64,000 bases of DNA from Pegoplata infirma (Eukaryota; Arthropoda; Insecta; Diptera; Anthomyiidae). This document shows positions 23,331-35,774 of the stretch, one piece after another. A model generated the notes under the pieces. That model saw only the letters and a program-made list of their open reading frames with translations. It was not told the DNA's origin and did not search any database. A program made the translations under genes and the position numbers. The stretch is from assembly GCA_963921195.1 (NCBI GenBank), contig OY992536.1, forward strand, positions 174,848,995 to 174,912,994. Direction: 5' to 3'. Within the stretch, counting starts at the first letter, position 1. Every line of letters starts with the position of its first letter.

Positions 23331-23399
23331 TTTTTGCAGGTAACCTCATGAACCATTATTTAAGGTTTTTAGTGTTGAACTATTGTTTCTTATGATTTT

Positions 23400-24660
23400 T
23401 CTATAGAACCATTTTCAAATTTTAAAAATTTATTCCTATAAAGAAATCTTAAGAAATTTTTGAAGATTGGAAAAATTTCTGTTTAATAAATTTTTAGGTT
23501 CTAATGCATTTTTCTGACAGAAAAAGACCCAGATTTTGACCCAAATTTCAAATAGAAAATAGGTAAGGTTTAAGATATGTTTATTCAAAAAAAGTTTTCT
23601 GATTTTGAAATTTTTCTGAGTCATTTGCTCAAAGAGAAAGTTTATGACTCTGAGACATTATTGCAATAGAAAAATTCTAAGTTTTTGAAAAGCAAACAGA
23701 AAAGCTTTTAAAATTTATACAAACATTTTCAAATTCTGATACACTTTCATATAGAAAATTCTCAGATACTTATGCAATTCTTCCACCAAAATGTTCCTAT
23801 ATTTAGAAAAAAATTCGTAAAAAAAAATCTCAGATTTAGTGACTTTTTCCTTGTAGAAAACTTCTTAGGTTCTGAAATATTTTTTTATTCTATTTTTCTA
23901 CGGAAAATGTCTAGGATATCGAAACAAACACAGAAAGTTTTAGGGTTTGAAAAACTAGTCCATAGAAAGTACCTGAGTTTAGAATAATTGAAAACTTTAA
24001 ATCTTTTAACATTTTTTGAGGCAATTTCCTAGATTCTGATACATTTTTCTATAGAAAAAGTATAGTTTTCTGAGACACTTTTGCTTAGAAAAAGTCTAAG
24101 ATTCTTAAGCATTTTCCGAGACATATTTTCATAAGAGAATCTAAGAAATTTTTCCTAAAAAAATGTCATAGATTCTGAGATATTTTTCTAAAGAAAGTCT
24201 AAGAGTCTGAGTCTCAGAAATTTTTCCTACAGAAAAAGTCTTAGATTCTAAAAATTTTTTACAGAAAAAATCTCTCAGAATCTGGCATTTTCTCGTACAG
24301 AAAAAAATTCTCAAATTCTGAGAATCTGACACATTTTTTAAAAAATTTCTACGAATCTAAGACTTCTTCTAGAGAAAACTGTTTTGGAATCTAATATTTT
24401 TCTTAGATTTTCTATTGAACCAGGAATTTGTTCCAAAAAATTTTCCTGGGTAGATTCCGAACTATTTTTCCTATTGAAAGAGTCTAAGATTCTAGAACAT
24501 TTTTTTAATATTAAACCTTACGAAGTCTGTGACATTTTTGGCATCGAAAAATCTGAAATTTTTTAATTAAAAAGTCTTAGATTCTGAGACTTTTTTTTCA
24601 AATAAAAATAATCCCAGATTCTGAGACAATTTTCCTAAGGAAAAAACTTAGATTCTGAAA
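23400..24660. repeat. TCTCAGA minisatellite, old and degenerate
   Basis: Irregular 30-38 bp units with AGATTCTGAGACATTTTT, AAGTCTTAGATTCTGA and related forms. Probably the interior of the hAT-like element that begins at 23231, by analogy with 8406-10015. Confidence 0.65.
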
Positions 24661-24663
24661 CAT

Positions 24664-25830
24664 TTTAAAATATAACAAGAAAGAAAGTTATAGTCGGTCA
24701 AGACCGACCAAATGATACCCTACACCAGTGTTTCCGGAAAATGGGTCTCAAGTCCAAACACGGACCGATTGGATCTATCTTTTGTAAGAACTTTATTTAG
24801 TGTAGAAATCACACACAGATAAAGTTTTAATGGAATTGGTTTATTTTTTGCCAATAGACCGATTTAACTGAATATCGGCGAAATTTTGATGTGGTGGACT
24901 AAGTCCAAAAATGGTCCAATTATATTCCAATTTGATTTGGTTAATAAAGTACACGTTTAACACCTAATAATAAAATTTGTATTAAATATTTTTATTGTTA
25001 GGAATTTTTAAGAAATTATGTGAATATCGGGAGGGTGGTTTGTATGGGGATTACCAGAAGGACTGACCCGATTCCTTTGAAATTTGGAATGTTGATTCGT
25101 GCACACAAAATGATTACCTGTAAAATTTCAAAGCAATATCTATTAAAATACAGTTATTAGAGTCTTTATGCCTAATACAAAGAGGGCGTTTGTATAGGGG
25201 CTAGGTCTTAACATATACCGAATTTTTTCAATTTCAATAGGCTTCGTCCCTGAGCCAAAAGATGCTTAAGTTTCAAATTTCAAGTCAATTGGTTGAAAAT
25301 TGCGACCTGTATCGGGCTTGACAGACGGACGGATGGACAGACGGACGGACGAACGGACATCGCTACATCGACTCAAAAAGTAATTCTGAGTTGATCGGTA
25401 TACCTATAGGTATGTCTAGGACCAATATTTCGGGTAGTTACAAACATCAGCACAAACTCAATATACCCTGTAACACAATGGTTCCCAACCTTTGATTCTC
25501 GCCCCACTGGGGGGCAATTTGAATGCTTCAGGGGGGCAACGAGCAAATTTTTAAGATTTTTTTTTTTAGTTAAACTAAAAAAAATATTATTTTAGTTAAA
25601 TTTTTTAGTAATTTGTTGAAATCTTTTTCAAAAACTTTGTTTAAAAGATGATTTTAACAAAAAGTTTGCTTAACAATGAGTAAATTTTAAATTTAAAAAA
25701 AAATTTAAAAAAGTAACAAATTTTTTGTGGGTGTAGGGGGACAATATAGATTTTTTAACTTAAAAGTGGGGCATGGCGCAAAAAAGGTTGGGAACCATTG
25801 CTGTAACACATAGTGGTGTAGGGTATAAAA
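24664..25830 (-). mobile_element. DINE-1/INE-1-like element interrupted by a hAT MITE
   Basis: On the minus strand: TATACCCTACACCACTATGT at the 5' end, GGGTATATTGAG, TAGCGATGTCCG with a CCGT-type microsatellite (25318-25360), and a 3' hairpin GGTCGGTCTTGACCGAC (24692-24710) followed by AACTTTCTT. It aligns with the copy at 10376-11257, so they belong to one subfamily. A 325 bp MITE sits at 25476-25800. Confidence 0.75.
25476..25800. mobile_element. hAT MITE, CAATGGTTCCCAACC ends, 8-bp CTGTAACA duplication
   Basis: Ends CAATGGTTCCCAACCTTT and AAAGGTTGGGAACCATTG are exact complements. CTGTAACA flanks both (25468-25475, 25801-25808). Removing it restores the DINE-1-like end GGGTATA...TGTTACAGGG. 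Both the 8-bp duplication and CA(G/A)TGGTTCCCAACC ends are typical of hAT elements. Confidence 0.9.
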
Positions 25831-26222
25831 ATAAATAGGTTTCTAATTTTTTGGATAAAATCGATTTGAGCGAGTTGATCCCGATCTTTGAAAAATCTGA
25901 AAAAATCTCAAAAATCTTTTAGGACATAAGAATTCATATTCCGCTTTAAGATTTGAAAAAATAAAAAAATAAAAATTTTTTGAAACGCCCGAAAGGGCAT
26001 ACAGAAATATACAGGGTAACATATGAAAATATTATAACTTTTTTACTCTTAAAATAATTATAATCAGATGCAATTATATCTTTTAAATTTTTACATCGGT
26101 AAATTCCTTACATATAGATATACATGTAAACGTACGTGTGTTTGCTTTTCTTTGTTAACACTATGCATATCGTTGGCTCACAATCAGTTATAAAATTACT
26201 AAATAATGCTGATTTTTGATTA
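25831..26222. other. Gene-free spacer
   Basis: AT-rich, with no feature recognised. Confidence 0.4.
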
Positions 26223-28330
26223 ACACACGTAGAAAAAAAAATTCCATCTGAATTTTTTAGTTGCATCAACTTAAAATTTGGTTTCTAATACCCCGAGTAA
26301 AAATTTTCTGGTCTAATCATATATAATTTGATACAATCTTATATGAGTTAACTAGCTAACTCGCCCGGTACTTCGTTACCGGTTAGCTGTAAAAAAAAAA
26401 AACAACTTTATTACTTCAAATTCTTATTAATTTTTAATTAACATAAAAATTGTTAGTTTCGACCTTTAAAATATTATATTTTGAGTAGAAACGATCCCAT
26501 AGTTAAAACTTTAAGTTTCAAGGAACATTAGTGCATAAGGAACAATATGTACCAAATTGAAGCGAAAATTCAAAAAAAAAATTTTCCCAGAATGTAATTT
26601 GCGCGAGTGGATCGTAAAGTACCAATTTTAAGTATCTCTACATTCTCTCTTTTTCCCCATTAGAAGCAGAATTTTCATAAAAGTACTTATTTTGGAATGT
26701 TATTTCCGCGAAAGGATCGTACAGTCCAAATTTCAAGTATTTAGGACCATTAATTCAGCAGATACAAAATTGCCCTATTTTCCCCATTTTCCCCCTTAGA
26801 AGCAGAATTTACTAAAAAAGTGCTTCTTCTAGAATGTTATTTCCGCTAGAGCATCGTACAGTCCAAACTTCAAGTATCTAGAACCATTAGTTCAGCAGAT
26901 ACAAAACAGTTCAAAATTCAAGTATCTAGGACCATTAGTTCAGCAGATACAAAATTGCCCTACTTTTCCCCCTTTTCCACCTATAAAACAAAATTTTCAA
27001 AAAAATGTTCCACAAGAGGATCGTACACTCCAAATTTTAAGTATCTAGGACCGTTAGTTCAGCAGATACAAAGTTGCCCTAATTTCCCCCTTTTTCCCCG
27101 TAGAAGCGAAATTTTCAAAAAAGTACTTCCATTAGAATGTTGTTTCCGCAAGAGGATTCAAATTTCAAATTTGCCCTACTTTCCCTCTTTTTCCCCCTAT
27201 AAAAGCAGATTTTTCCAAAAAAGTACTTCTTCCAGAATGTTATTTCCGCGAGAGGATCGTACAGTCCAAACTTCAATATCTAGGACCATTAGTTCAGCAG
27301 ATACAAAATTGCCCTTCTTTCCCCCTTTAAAAAGTAATTTTCAAAAAAGTACTTCTTTCAATATGTTATTCCGCGAGATGATCCTATATTGCAAATGTCA
27401 TGTTTTTAAGACCATTAGTTTAAAATTTACCAAATTGCCCTATTTTGCCCCTCTTGGCCCTCCTTAAAACCAAAATTTTCAAAAAGTGTATTTTAATCCG
27501 CGAGAGGATCAAAACTTAAAGTTTTAGTTCAGAAGATACAAAATTGCCCTATTTTCCCGCTTCTACTTTTTTCAAGATGTTTTTTTTTGCGAGATGATCC
27601 TAGAGTTCAAATTTCAAGTTTCTGGAACCATTTGTTTAAAAGATAAATAATGTACCGATTTTCCCTATTTCCCCCCCTTTCCCACCGTGGAGGAGGAATT
27701 TTTCAAACAATATTTTTTTCGGAATGTTGTTTCCGCGAGAGGATCCTAAAGACCAAACTTCACATTTCTGGGACCATTTGTTCAGAAGATAAAAAATTCA
27801 CCGATTTTCCCTATTTTCCCACCCTTGGAGGCGGAATTTTCAAAAAATTTTGTTTTCCGCATGTTAATTCTGCGAGAGGATCCTAGAGTCCAAATTTCAA
27901 GTTTCTGGGACCATTTGTCCAGAAGATAAAAAATGTACCAATTTACTCTATTTTCCCCACCATGGAGGCGGAATTTTCAAAAAAATATATTTTTTTTTGG
28001 TTTTTTTTTTTGCGAGAGGATTATAGAGTCCAAATTTAAAGTTTCTAAAACTAATAGTTCAAAAGATACAAAATCCCCCAAAGGGCCCTATTTTCCCTTT
28101 TTCCCCCTTAGAAGTAGAATTTTTAAAAAAGTTCTTTAAGAATGTTATTTCCGCGAGAGGATCGTTCAGCCAAATTTCAAGTATCTAGAACCATTAGTTC
28201 AGCAGATACAAAATTGCCCTACCTTCCCCGTTTTCCACCTTAAAATCGGAATTTTCAAAAAAAGTACTCCTTTCAGAATGTTAATTCCAAGAGATACAAA
28301 ATTGCCCTACTTTCCGCCTTTTCCCCCTTA

Positions 28331-28617
28331 AGCTAAGAACTCTGTTTTTTGCGGTGAAAATTTCACTTCAACTTTAAACGCCTCAAATCGCAATAAAACA
28401 ATGAAAAATAAACCACTTTTGACAATTATAAGAAAGAAACGATCATAACAAAACTGAAATGTCACTTTTTCACGGCAATTTAAATTGTCTTGTATAATAA
28501 AAATGCGTGAAAACTTTTTTAACAATTTCCCTATAATTCCTCGCGTTGCCAAATTTTATTTTTTTTATATGGAGTTTGACAGATTTTTTCACGTGAAATC
28601 GAACAGAGTACTATGCT
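28331..28617. mobile_element. 287 bp MITE with AGCTAAGAACTCTGTT-type ends
   Basis: Left AGCTAAGAACTCTGTT and complemented right AGCATAGTACTCTGTT agree at 13 of 16 bases. TTA stands on both sides (28328-28330, 28618-28620). It interrupts a satellite unit between CCCCCTTA and GAAGCGG, which are contiguous elsewhere. Superfamily unknown. A 3-bp TTA duplication would suit PIF/Harbinger, but that is only a guess. Confidence 0.65.
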
Positions 28618-30117
28618 TTAGAAGCGGAACTTTCCACAATAAGTACTTTTTCCGCAAGAGGATCGTACAGTTCAAATTTTAAGTATCTAGGATCATTAGT
28701 TCAGCAGATACAGATGTTCCCTACTTTCCACCTTTTCCCCCTTTACAAGGAGAACTTTCAAAAAACTACTTCTTCTAGAATGTTCTTTCCGCGAGAGGAT
28801 CGTACAGTCCAAACTTCAAGTATGTAGGACTATTAGTTAAGCAGATTCAAAATTGCCCTACTTTCTCCCTTTTCCCCTCCGTAGAAGCAGAATTAAAAAA
28901 AAGTACTTCTTTTAGAATGTTATATCCGCGAGAGGATCGTACAGTTAAATTTTAAGTATCGAGGACCATTAGTTCAGCAGATACAAAATTGCCCTACCTT
29001 CCCCTTCCCCCCCCCCCCCTTAAAAGTAGAGTTTTCAAAAAAGTACTTCCTTGAGATTGTTATTTCCGCGAGAGGATCGTACAGTCCAAATTTCAAGTAT
29101 ATAGGACCATTATTTCAGCAGATACAAAATTGCCCTACTTTTCCCCTATTTCCCAATCAAAATCGGAATATTTAAAAAAGTACTTTTTTCAGAATGTTAT
29201 TTTCGCGAAAAGATCGTACAGTCCAAATTTCAAGTCTCCCGGACCATTAGTTCAGCAGATACAAAATTTCCTACTTTCCCCCTTTTCCCTCTTAGAGGCG
29301 GAATTTTCCAAAAAGTCCTCCATTCGAAATTTATTTCCGCGAGAGGATTGTGCAGTCCAATTTTCAAGTATCTAGGACCATTAGTTCAGCAGATACAAAA
29401 TTGCCCTACTTTCCCCCTTTTTCCCCGTAGAAGCGTAATTTTTAAAAAAGTTTTTCTTTAACAATGTTATTTCCGCGAAAGGATCGTACGGTTGAAATTT
29501 CAAGTATCTAGGACCATGAGTTCAGCAGATTCAAAATTACCCCACTACCCTCTTTTTCCCCCAGAATTTTCAAAAAGTACTTCCTTTAGAATATTATTTC
29601 CGCGAGAGGATTGTACAGTTCAAATTTCAAGTATCTAGGACCATTAGTTCAGCAGATACAAAATTGCCCTACTTTCCCCCTTTTTCCCCGTAGAAGCGGA
29701 TTTTTTGAAAAGTTCTTCTTTAAGAATGTTATTTTCGCGAAAGGATCGTACAGTTTAAATTTCAAGTATTAAGGACCATTAGTTCAGCAGATTCAAAATT
29801 GCCCTACTTTCCTGATTTCCCCCAGAATTTTGAAAAAGTACTTCCTTTAGAATGTTATTTCCGCGAGAGGTTCGTTCACTACAAATTTCAAGTATCTAGG
29901 ACCATATTTTCAGCAGATACAAAATTGCCCTACCTTCCTCTTTTTCCCCCTTTAAAGCGGAATTTTCAAAAAAGTACTTTTTTCAGAATGTTATTTCCGC
30001 GAGAGGATCGTGCAGTCCACGCGAGAGGATCGTGCAGTCCTATTTGTTTAGCAGATACAAACCGGAATTTTCAAAAAGTACTTATTTCAGAAAGTTATTT
30101 CCGCGAGAGGATCGTAC

Positions 30118-30373
30118 CATAGTGACATAGTAATCCATCGACCGTTTTGTAGATCTGGCATCACCAAAGATAATTGGAAAATTCTGGCAATGCCAAACTA
30201 AAGTTCAAACGCAAAGCAAAGAGAGACAAAAAACAATCTACATTCTCACTGTAAAACTGGTATCTTCCATCTCGCTCACATTTCGATTTGTGATAAAATT
30301 TCGTAAACAATACCATATGGTTTTTGTTTACTACTTTTTCAAACGCCATTTGTTGGACTACTCTATGACTCTG
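30118..30373. mobile_element. 256 bp MITE with 8-bp GATCGTAC duplication
   Basis: GATCGTAC at 30110-30117 is repeated at 30374-30381, and the satellite unit resumes in register. Ends are CATAGTGACATAGTAATCC and, complemented, CAGAGTCATAGAGTAGTCC, an imperfect inverted repeat. The 8-bp duplication and CA start favour hAT. No coding region. Confidence 0.75.
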
Positions 30374-30889
30374 GATCGTACAGCCCAAATTTCAAGGATC
30401 TACGACCATTAGCTCAGCAGACACAAAATTACCCTACTTTCCCCTTTTTCCCCCTTAGAAGCGAAATTTTCAAAATAGAACTTTCTTCACAATGTTATTT
30501 CCGCGATGGATCCCATAGTCAAAATTTTTAAGTTTCTGGGAAAATTAGTTCAGAACATATAAAGTGTACCAAATTGTCCTATAATACCCCTTTTTACCAC
30601 CCTAGAAGCGGAATTGAAAAAAAAACTTTGTTTCGGAATGTTTTTTCCGCGAGAGGATCTTATAGTCCAAACTTTAAGTTTCTAGGACCATTAGATCAGA
30701 GAAAAGAAAATGTACCAAATTGCCCAACTTCCCCCTTTTTCCCTTCTTAGAAGTGCCTTTTTAAAAAAGTACTTTCTTCAGAATATTATTTCCGCGAGAG
30801 GATCCTATAGTCAAAATTTCAGGTTTCTGGGACCATTAGTTCACAATATAGAAAATGTTCAAAATCGTCCTATTTCCCCCGCAAAAAAA

Positions 30890-31180
30890 AAAAAATTTTG
30901 AGTGAAAAAATTTTGAGAGAAAAAAAATTTAAGTGAAAAAAAATTTGTAAAAAACTAAATTTTTGAGTAAAAAAAAAATTTGAGTAAAAAAAAATTTTTG
31001 AGTGAAAAAAATTTTTGAGTAAAAAAAAGTTTTTGAGTGCAAAAAAAAATTTTGAGTAAAAAAAAAATTTAAGTGAAAAAAAATTTGTAAAAAAAAAAAA
31101 TTGTAAAAAAAAAAAATTTGTAAAAAAAAAAAAATTTTGAGTGAAAAAAAAATTTTGAGTGAAAAAATTTTAGTAAAAAA
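30890..31180. repeat. AAAAAATTTTGAGTGA short tandem array
   Basis: About seventeen 15-18 bp units (AAAAAATTTTTGAGTG and AAAAAATTTGTA variants) inside the Helitron satellite. The Phe-rich frame 30929-31252 is a by-product. Confidence 0.85.
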
Positions 31181-32365
31181 ATGTTTTATCCCCAAGAGGA
31201 TACTATAGTTCAAATATCTAGTTTCTAGGACCATTAGTTCAAAATTCACCAAATTGCCCTATTTTCCCCCTTTTTGTCCCCCTTAAAACCGGAATTTTCA
31301 AAAAAGTAATTTACTTAAAATGTTATTTTCGCGAGAGTATCCTATATTCAAAATTTCAAGATTGTAGGACCATTAGTTCAGAAGATACAAAATGTACCAA
31401 CTTGCCCTATTTTCCCCCTCCCCCCCCCCTTAGAAACTGAATTTTCAAAATATTACTTTTTCCAAAATGTTATTTCCGCGAGAGGGTCCTAGACTTAAAA
31501 TTTCAAGTTTCTGGGACCATTTGTTTAGAATATAAAAAATGTACCAATTTGCCCTATTTTCCCCTTTTTCCCCCCTTGGAGGCGGAATTTTCCAAAAATA
31601 TTTTTTTCGAAATTTTATTTCCGCGAGAGGATCCTAGAGTTCAAATTTGAAGTTTCTAGGACTATTAGTTCAAAAGATACAAAATCCCCCAAAGGGCCCT
31701 ATTTTCCCCCTTTTGCCCCCCTTAGAATCGGAATTTCCAAAAATCCCTTCTTAGTCGGTGGTTTTGTCGGGAGCCGAACCTACATTCCAAATTTCAAGTC
31801 TCTAGCTTCAGCGGTTTGGGCTGGGCGATGATTATTGCCAATCAGTCAGTCAGTCACCACACTCTTTTATATATATAGATAGATATGCTTCCGTATAAAT
31901 TTATATAAAATTTTATCTATCACTTTGATACGGTTGATCCACTTTATATGGTTAGATATTGCTCCATATATGATTAGATTCGTATTTTGGTTTTGCTCAT
32001 CAAATTATATAAAAATTGATATTATAAGATCAATTTGATCTAATTAGATTTGACCAAATTCAGGATCAAATTGTATCAATTTTTATATTTTTTGATCTAA
32101 AGTAATACAATTAGATATTATTTGATACAACCATTTTACGGATCAAATTTGTAAAAATTGCATAATATTTTTACTAGGGACTATATTCGACTGTGAAAAC
32201 ATAATTTTTTGGTTGTTTGAACTAAAAATCAGTTACATCAACCGAAATTATTCGTTGCTAGTAATATTTAGGTGTGACAACCTATATGCAAATGCATCAA
32301 ACGAATTTTGGCTGCATCAACTGAATTTCAGTCAGAAATTTAGCAAATTTATTTTCTGTGTGCAA

Positions 32366-33158
32366 TTTCTTAATTCCTTTAATTAATTTTACTATTTGTT
32401 AAAGAGTAAAACTTGTTTAAAGTCCAATATCGTAACAATATATAAAACTGGTTATATAAAAATAGTTCATAACTATTCGCACTTCAAGCTACGATATTGA
32501 ATTTGTAAATTTCTAACTTATATTTGCATATACATTGGCATATACTATGTATGTCAGCGTGTGTTTGCTCATATGTATGCTTATGTTAAAACCAAGTACA
32601 AATAAAGTAAATTTAGTTATCGTCTTAGAACACTCAGAGTGCATAATGTCTACAAGGTGTAAAATTAAGTTTTTGACATCTTTAGCACTCTTTTGTATTT
32701 GGTATTTTTTTTTTATTTTTATTTGTATGCACACATGTTGTCTCATGTTGTGTTCTGTTTTAATATTTTCTTGTGTTTTGATTATGTTTTTTAGTGGCTT
32801 ACACGTGGTTTAGTTTTCTTGTTCATTTTGTTGTTTGTTTTTGTAAATTTTTGTATTACAAACTTTCTAAGAAGATAAACATTCTTAATTTTGTAGAATC
32901 ATATATTTAAAGTTTAAGAAATTTACTGTAACACTACGACCAAGTGTTACAGTCAATAAAATTAAAAAATTTCTTAAAAATACTAGAGTGGGGTAATTTC
33001 GGAGTGGGAAAGCGTTGTTTTTTATGAGAAATAAGGCCAGATTTTAAGCATGAGTTCTAATTAGTTCTAATTTGCTTTAAATTGTTAAACAATTTTGAAG
33101 CTTAATATTAAATTCGTCCTTAATTAAAAAATGGTCTAAAAAGAAAGGTATCCTACAC
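32366..33158. other. Gene-free stretch
   Basis: Lower repeat content than its neighbours, with TATGTATG and TTTTGTTTTG motifs. Two overlapping open frames on opposite strands (32513-32746 and 32535-32813, the latter hydrophobic) have no recognisable domain, so I leave them uncalled. Confidence 0.4.
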
Positions 33159-33426
33159 ACTGTGAGGCTCAGCGATGTTTAGGTTCAACTTTAGTGTCGA
33201 CAATGTCACATAATGTCACAAAACTGTTAACAGCGAAATCGTAGCTGCTCGAATTCGCGAGATATCGCGAAATTAGTGTTTTTTTTTTGTATTTTCTAAA
33301 ATTTTGACAATGAAGTTTTTTAAATATCTTCAAAAACTGAGTATGCAGATTTAATTGTATTTATTTACAGGTCACAAAACAGTTAACATCGAAAACATAT
33401 CTTCCCGAGTAAAAAAGATTATATAT

Positions 33427-34362
33427 CGTCGAACTATATTCAATAAATGCCAACTCGAAAAAGCTTACTGTTCAGGAGAGCTAAAAAACTAGTTATTTCG
33501 CATATTATTGCAAAAATAAACAATGTACCTTCCATAAGATGGTTTAAATATTCTAAATAATTTTTACCTATGCCAAAAATTTCATATTTTGCACTGGTTT
33601 GCGTATTTTTTTGAGATGGCATTTATTACTATATCAAAAAACAAATTTTTTTTTAGAGTTGGCATATTTTGTCGGAAACTAAAAATAAATTTTTTTTTGA
33701 AAAATTTTTATAAATTTTTTTTTTTTTTGGATTTTGTTTTCCTTAGTGCGGTAATTGCAAAAACTAAAAAAAATTAAAAATCTTTGCATTTTTTTAAAAG
33801 TTACTAGCTCCGAAAGCCTTTTAATCTCAGGGTGGTCAACTTTGACACTCTGTAACTCACGCTTTATTGTAGAAGGCTCACTCCATACTAGCTATTTTGA
33901 AAGCTTATATCATTGGCTTTATTTGCCCCACTCATAATGTTTCAATCTGATAAATAGTTTAAAAGTTACATATATATAAGCAATTTTTTTTTTTGCAAAC
34001 ACTATTTACCGATATTTTCAAAATGGCAATATCTCGAAAACTAGGCATTAGATATCAAAATCTTTACCAGATTCGTGTTCAGAAAGGCAAATGCAATAAG
34101 ATATGTGGTCTAATTTTTTTAAAAAAAATTTTTGAAAAATTTTTGGAAATTTACAATGGGAGTTGGCATTTATTTTCACCAAAAAAATATGTACTTTGAG
34201 TTAGCAGAATAACAAAAATGGATGTAAAACGACAAAAAATTATTTTTTTGCTCTGAAATTTTTACCACAGATGGGTATTGCATAGGGGAGCTATTTTCCA
34301 TCGGAAACTCATTTCGGTCAAATTTGAGTTGGCATATTTTGAATATAGGTTCACGATATAAT
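33427..34362. mobile_element. Foldback with TGCCAACTC arms
   Basis: TATATCGTCGAACTATATTC + AATAAATGCCAACTC on the left is mirrored by GAGTTGGCATATTTTGAATA + TAGGTTCACGATATA on the right. It lies inside A3. The arms are imperfect and nothing in it is coding. Confidence 0.5.
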
Positions 34363-34545
34363 TATATATAACTATATATAATTATATATGATTATATATA
34401 GGGCTATATATAATTATATATAAATTGTGTTTCATAATAATTTCTTATATTGTCCTATATATAATTATATATAATCATATATAGCCCTATATATAATTAT
34501 ATATGCTATATATAATTATATATATTTATATATAGGGCATTCTTC
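34350..34545. repeat. ATATAATTATATATA repeat, left block
   Basis: Tandem TATATATAATTA and TATATATAGCCC units, self-complementary, echoed at 36840-37075. Confidence 0.8.
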
Positions 34546-35774
34546 AAATAGAGTTACACACAAATTTCTTAATCATTTGTTTTTTAGACAAACTTGCTTC
34601 ATCGCACCACGCTTTGGGCAATGTTGATAACTGATAACAAAAATCTGATAAAATGTTCATGCACCGAATGCAATTTTTAAAACACGCCAAGGATTATTTA
34701 CATTACGCAAACATGAACCTAATTTAATGAAATTTTATTTATAACAATTGCGAAATAACGCCAAAATACCGCGATATTATTATTTTTTTTTTTAGTGTCT
34801 GAAAACAATTACTTTTTCATAGCAGCTTACTTGACACTAAAATTAATATTAAAACAAAAACGCAACATAGCGTTATAATATCGCGATTTTTTAGCGCCCT
34901 CCGTCCAAATCAAATCCTAAGTATATGTTTGGGACGCTGAAAAATACAGTTAGCATAATATTATCTACTCTGCAGGATAAAAAAGTTTCATAAAGATTAT
35001 AGTGTCGCAAGAGTCTTTCCTTGTTTTTTGAAGTTGCAAAAAACGAAATTGCACTTTGTATAACATTGTACATTGCAATGCACATTGTAAAACATATCAA
35101 AACGTTAATATACAATTTTAGGGAAAAAAAAAATCAACAAAATTGCATTGTTTTACAACATGCTGAATAATTACATACATTTTTTATCTTTTTTCATTTA
35201 TTTTGGTTTTGTTAATTTTGATAAATAAACAAAAACAAAATTTGAAATACCTTTCAAAACCAAAAAAAAAAAAATATTGAAATTTGTTTTATTTTTTCTA
35301 AAATTTATAAAAAATATGTAATAAAACATGCATACCAAAACTCTTCCGCGAAATTAATTTATTTACCAACGGGATATATATTTGGATAATTATAAATGTA
35401 AGTATTTTCTTAAGTAAATATCGTATGTATGTGTAAAAAATATAAATATGCACATCTTATTGTATTCTTTTTACAGATTTTTTAATGGTTGACCCACGAT
35501 ATCCGTTTTTAAAGTATGGCCGCACGGAGTGCAGATGCACAAAATCAAAATCCATACCATGAATTCCGCTTAAAAGTAATTTCGGAAGTTCAAAAATTCA
35601 GCTGTCTGCGTATCCAGACGTCTTGCTTCTTAAGTTATGTATGGTAATTTAGTATAATAAACAAAAAAAATATTTTTTTTTTCTCTTGGCTCGAATATAA
35701 GGGGTTTTCACGATCTCGGGCGTTTTAGAGTGGTAATTGGCAAAATTTCCTAACGTCAAATCATTTTACCACAC
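34546..35774. other. Interior of element A3, no gene
   Basis: AT-rich sequence without a recognisable gene. The last eight bases (TACCACAC, 35767-35774) are the duplication for the following MITE. Confidence 0.4.

Larger units (their letters stand above)
26500..31740 (-). repeat. ~135 bp satellite inside the Helitron
   Basis: Tandem units 130-140 bp long carrying AGGACCATTAGTTCAGCAGA, AATTGCCCTACTTTCCCCC, AATTTTCAAAAAAGTACTTC, TTATTTCCGCGAGAGGATCG and TACAGTCCAAATTTCAAGT. Spacing of the GCAGATACAAAATT block between 28978 and 29786 is 129-137 bp. Several dozen units are present, interrupted by two MITEs and a short AAAAATTTTGAGTG array. Confidence 0.9.
26352..31883 (-). mobile_element. Non-autonomous Helitron (5.5 kb)
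   Basis: Minus-strand 5' end TCTATCTATATATATAAAAG, then GACTGACTGACTGA and GCCCAGCCCAAACCGCTGAA. The 3' end has hairpin CCGGTA-acgaag-TACCGG, nine bases, then CTAG. It sits between A and T of the host (GAGTTAA / TATGCTTCC) with no duplication, as expected for a Helitron (5' TC, 3' hairpin plus CTRR). No Rep/helicase gene is present. Most of the body is a ~135 bp satellite. Open frames such as 26955-27467 are translations of that satellite. Confidence 0.85.
26292..32179. mobile_element. CCCGAG-family element A2, split by a Helitron
   Basis: Left CCCGAGTAAAAATTTTCTGG (26292-26351) and right ...ATTTTTACTAGGG (31884-32179) are the two pieces of a ~360 bp element that is whole, in reverse, at 42680-43045. 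AC occurs on both outer sides (26290-26291 and 32180-32181). The pieces join as GAGTTAA + TATGCTTCC, exactly as in the whole copy. Confidence 0.8.
26223..32362. mobile_element. Family B MITE split by a nested insertion
   Basis: The left part (26223-26291) begins ACACGTAGAAAAAAAAATTCC and the right part (32180-32362) ends AAATTTATTTTCTGTGTG with CAACTGAATTTCAG just inside. Together they make a ~250 bp element like 19438-19685. Everything between is a later insertion. Confidence 0.6.

Noticed and set aside
26955..28139. Phe/Pro/Ser-rich open frames, the longest 170 codons
   Set aside because: They follow the ~135 bp Helitron satellite. The repeat period is not a multiple of three and the frame drifts, with no conserved coding pattern.
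32513..32813. Overlapping hydrophobic frames on opposite strands
   Set aside because: No domain, no supporting signals and no homology I recognise. Hydrophobicity follows from T-rich codons.
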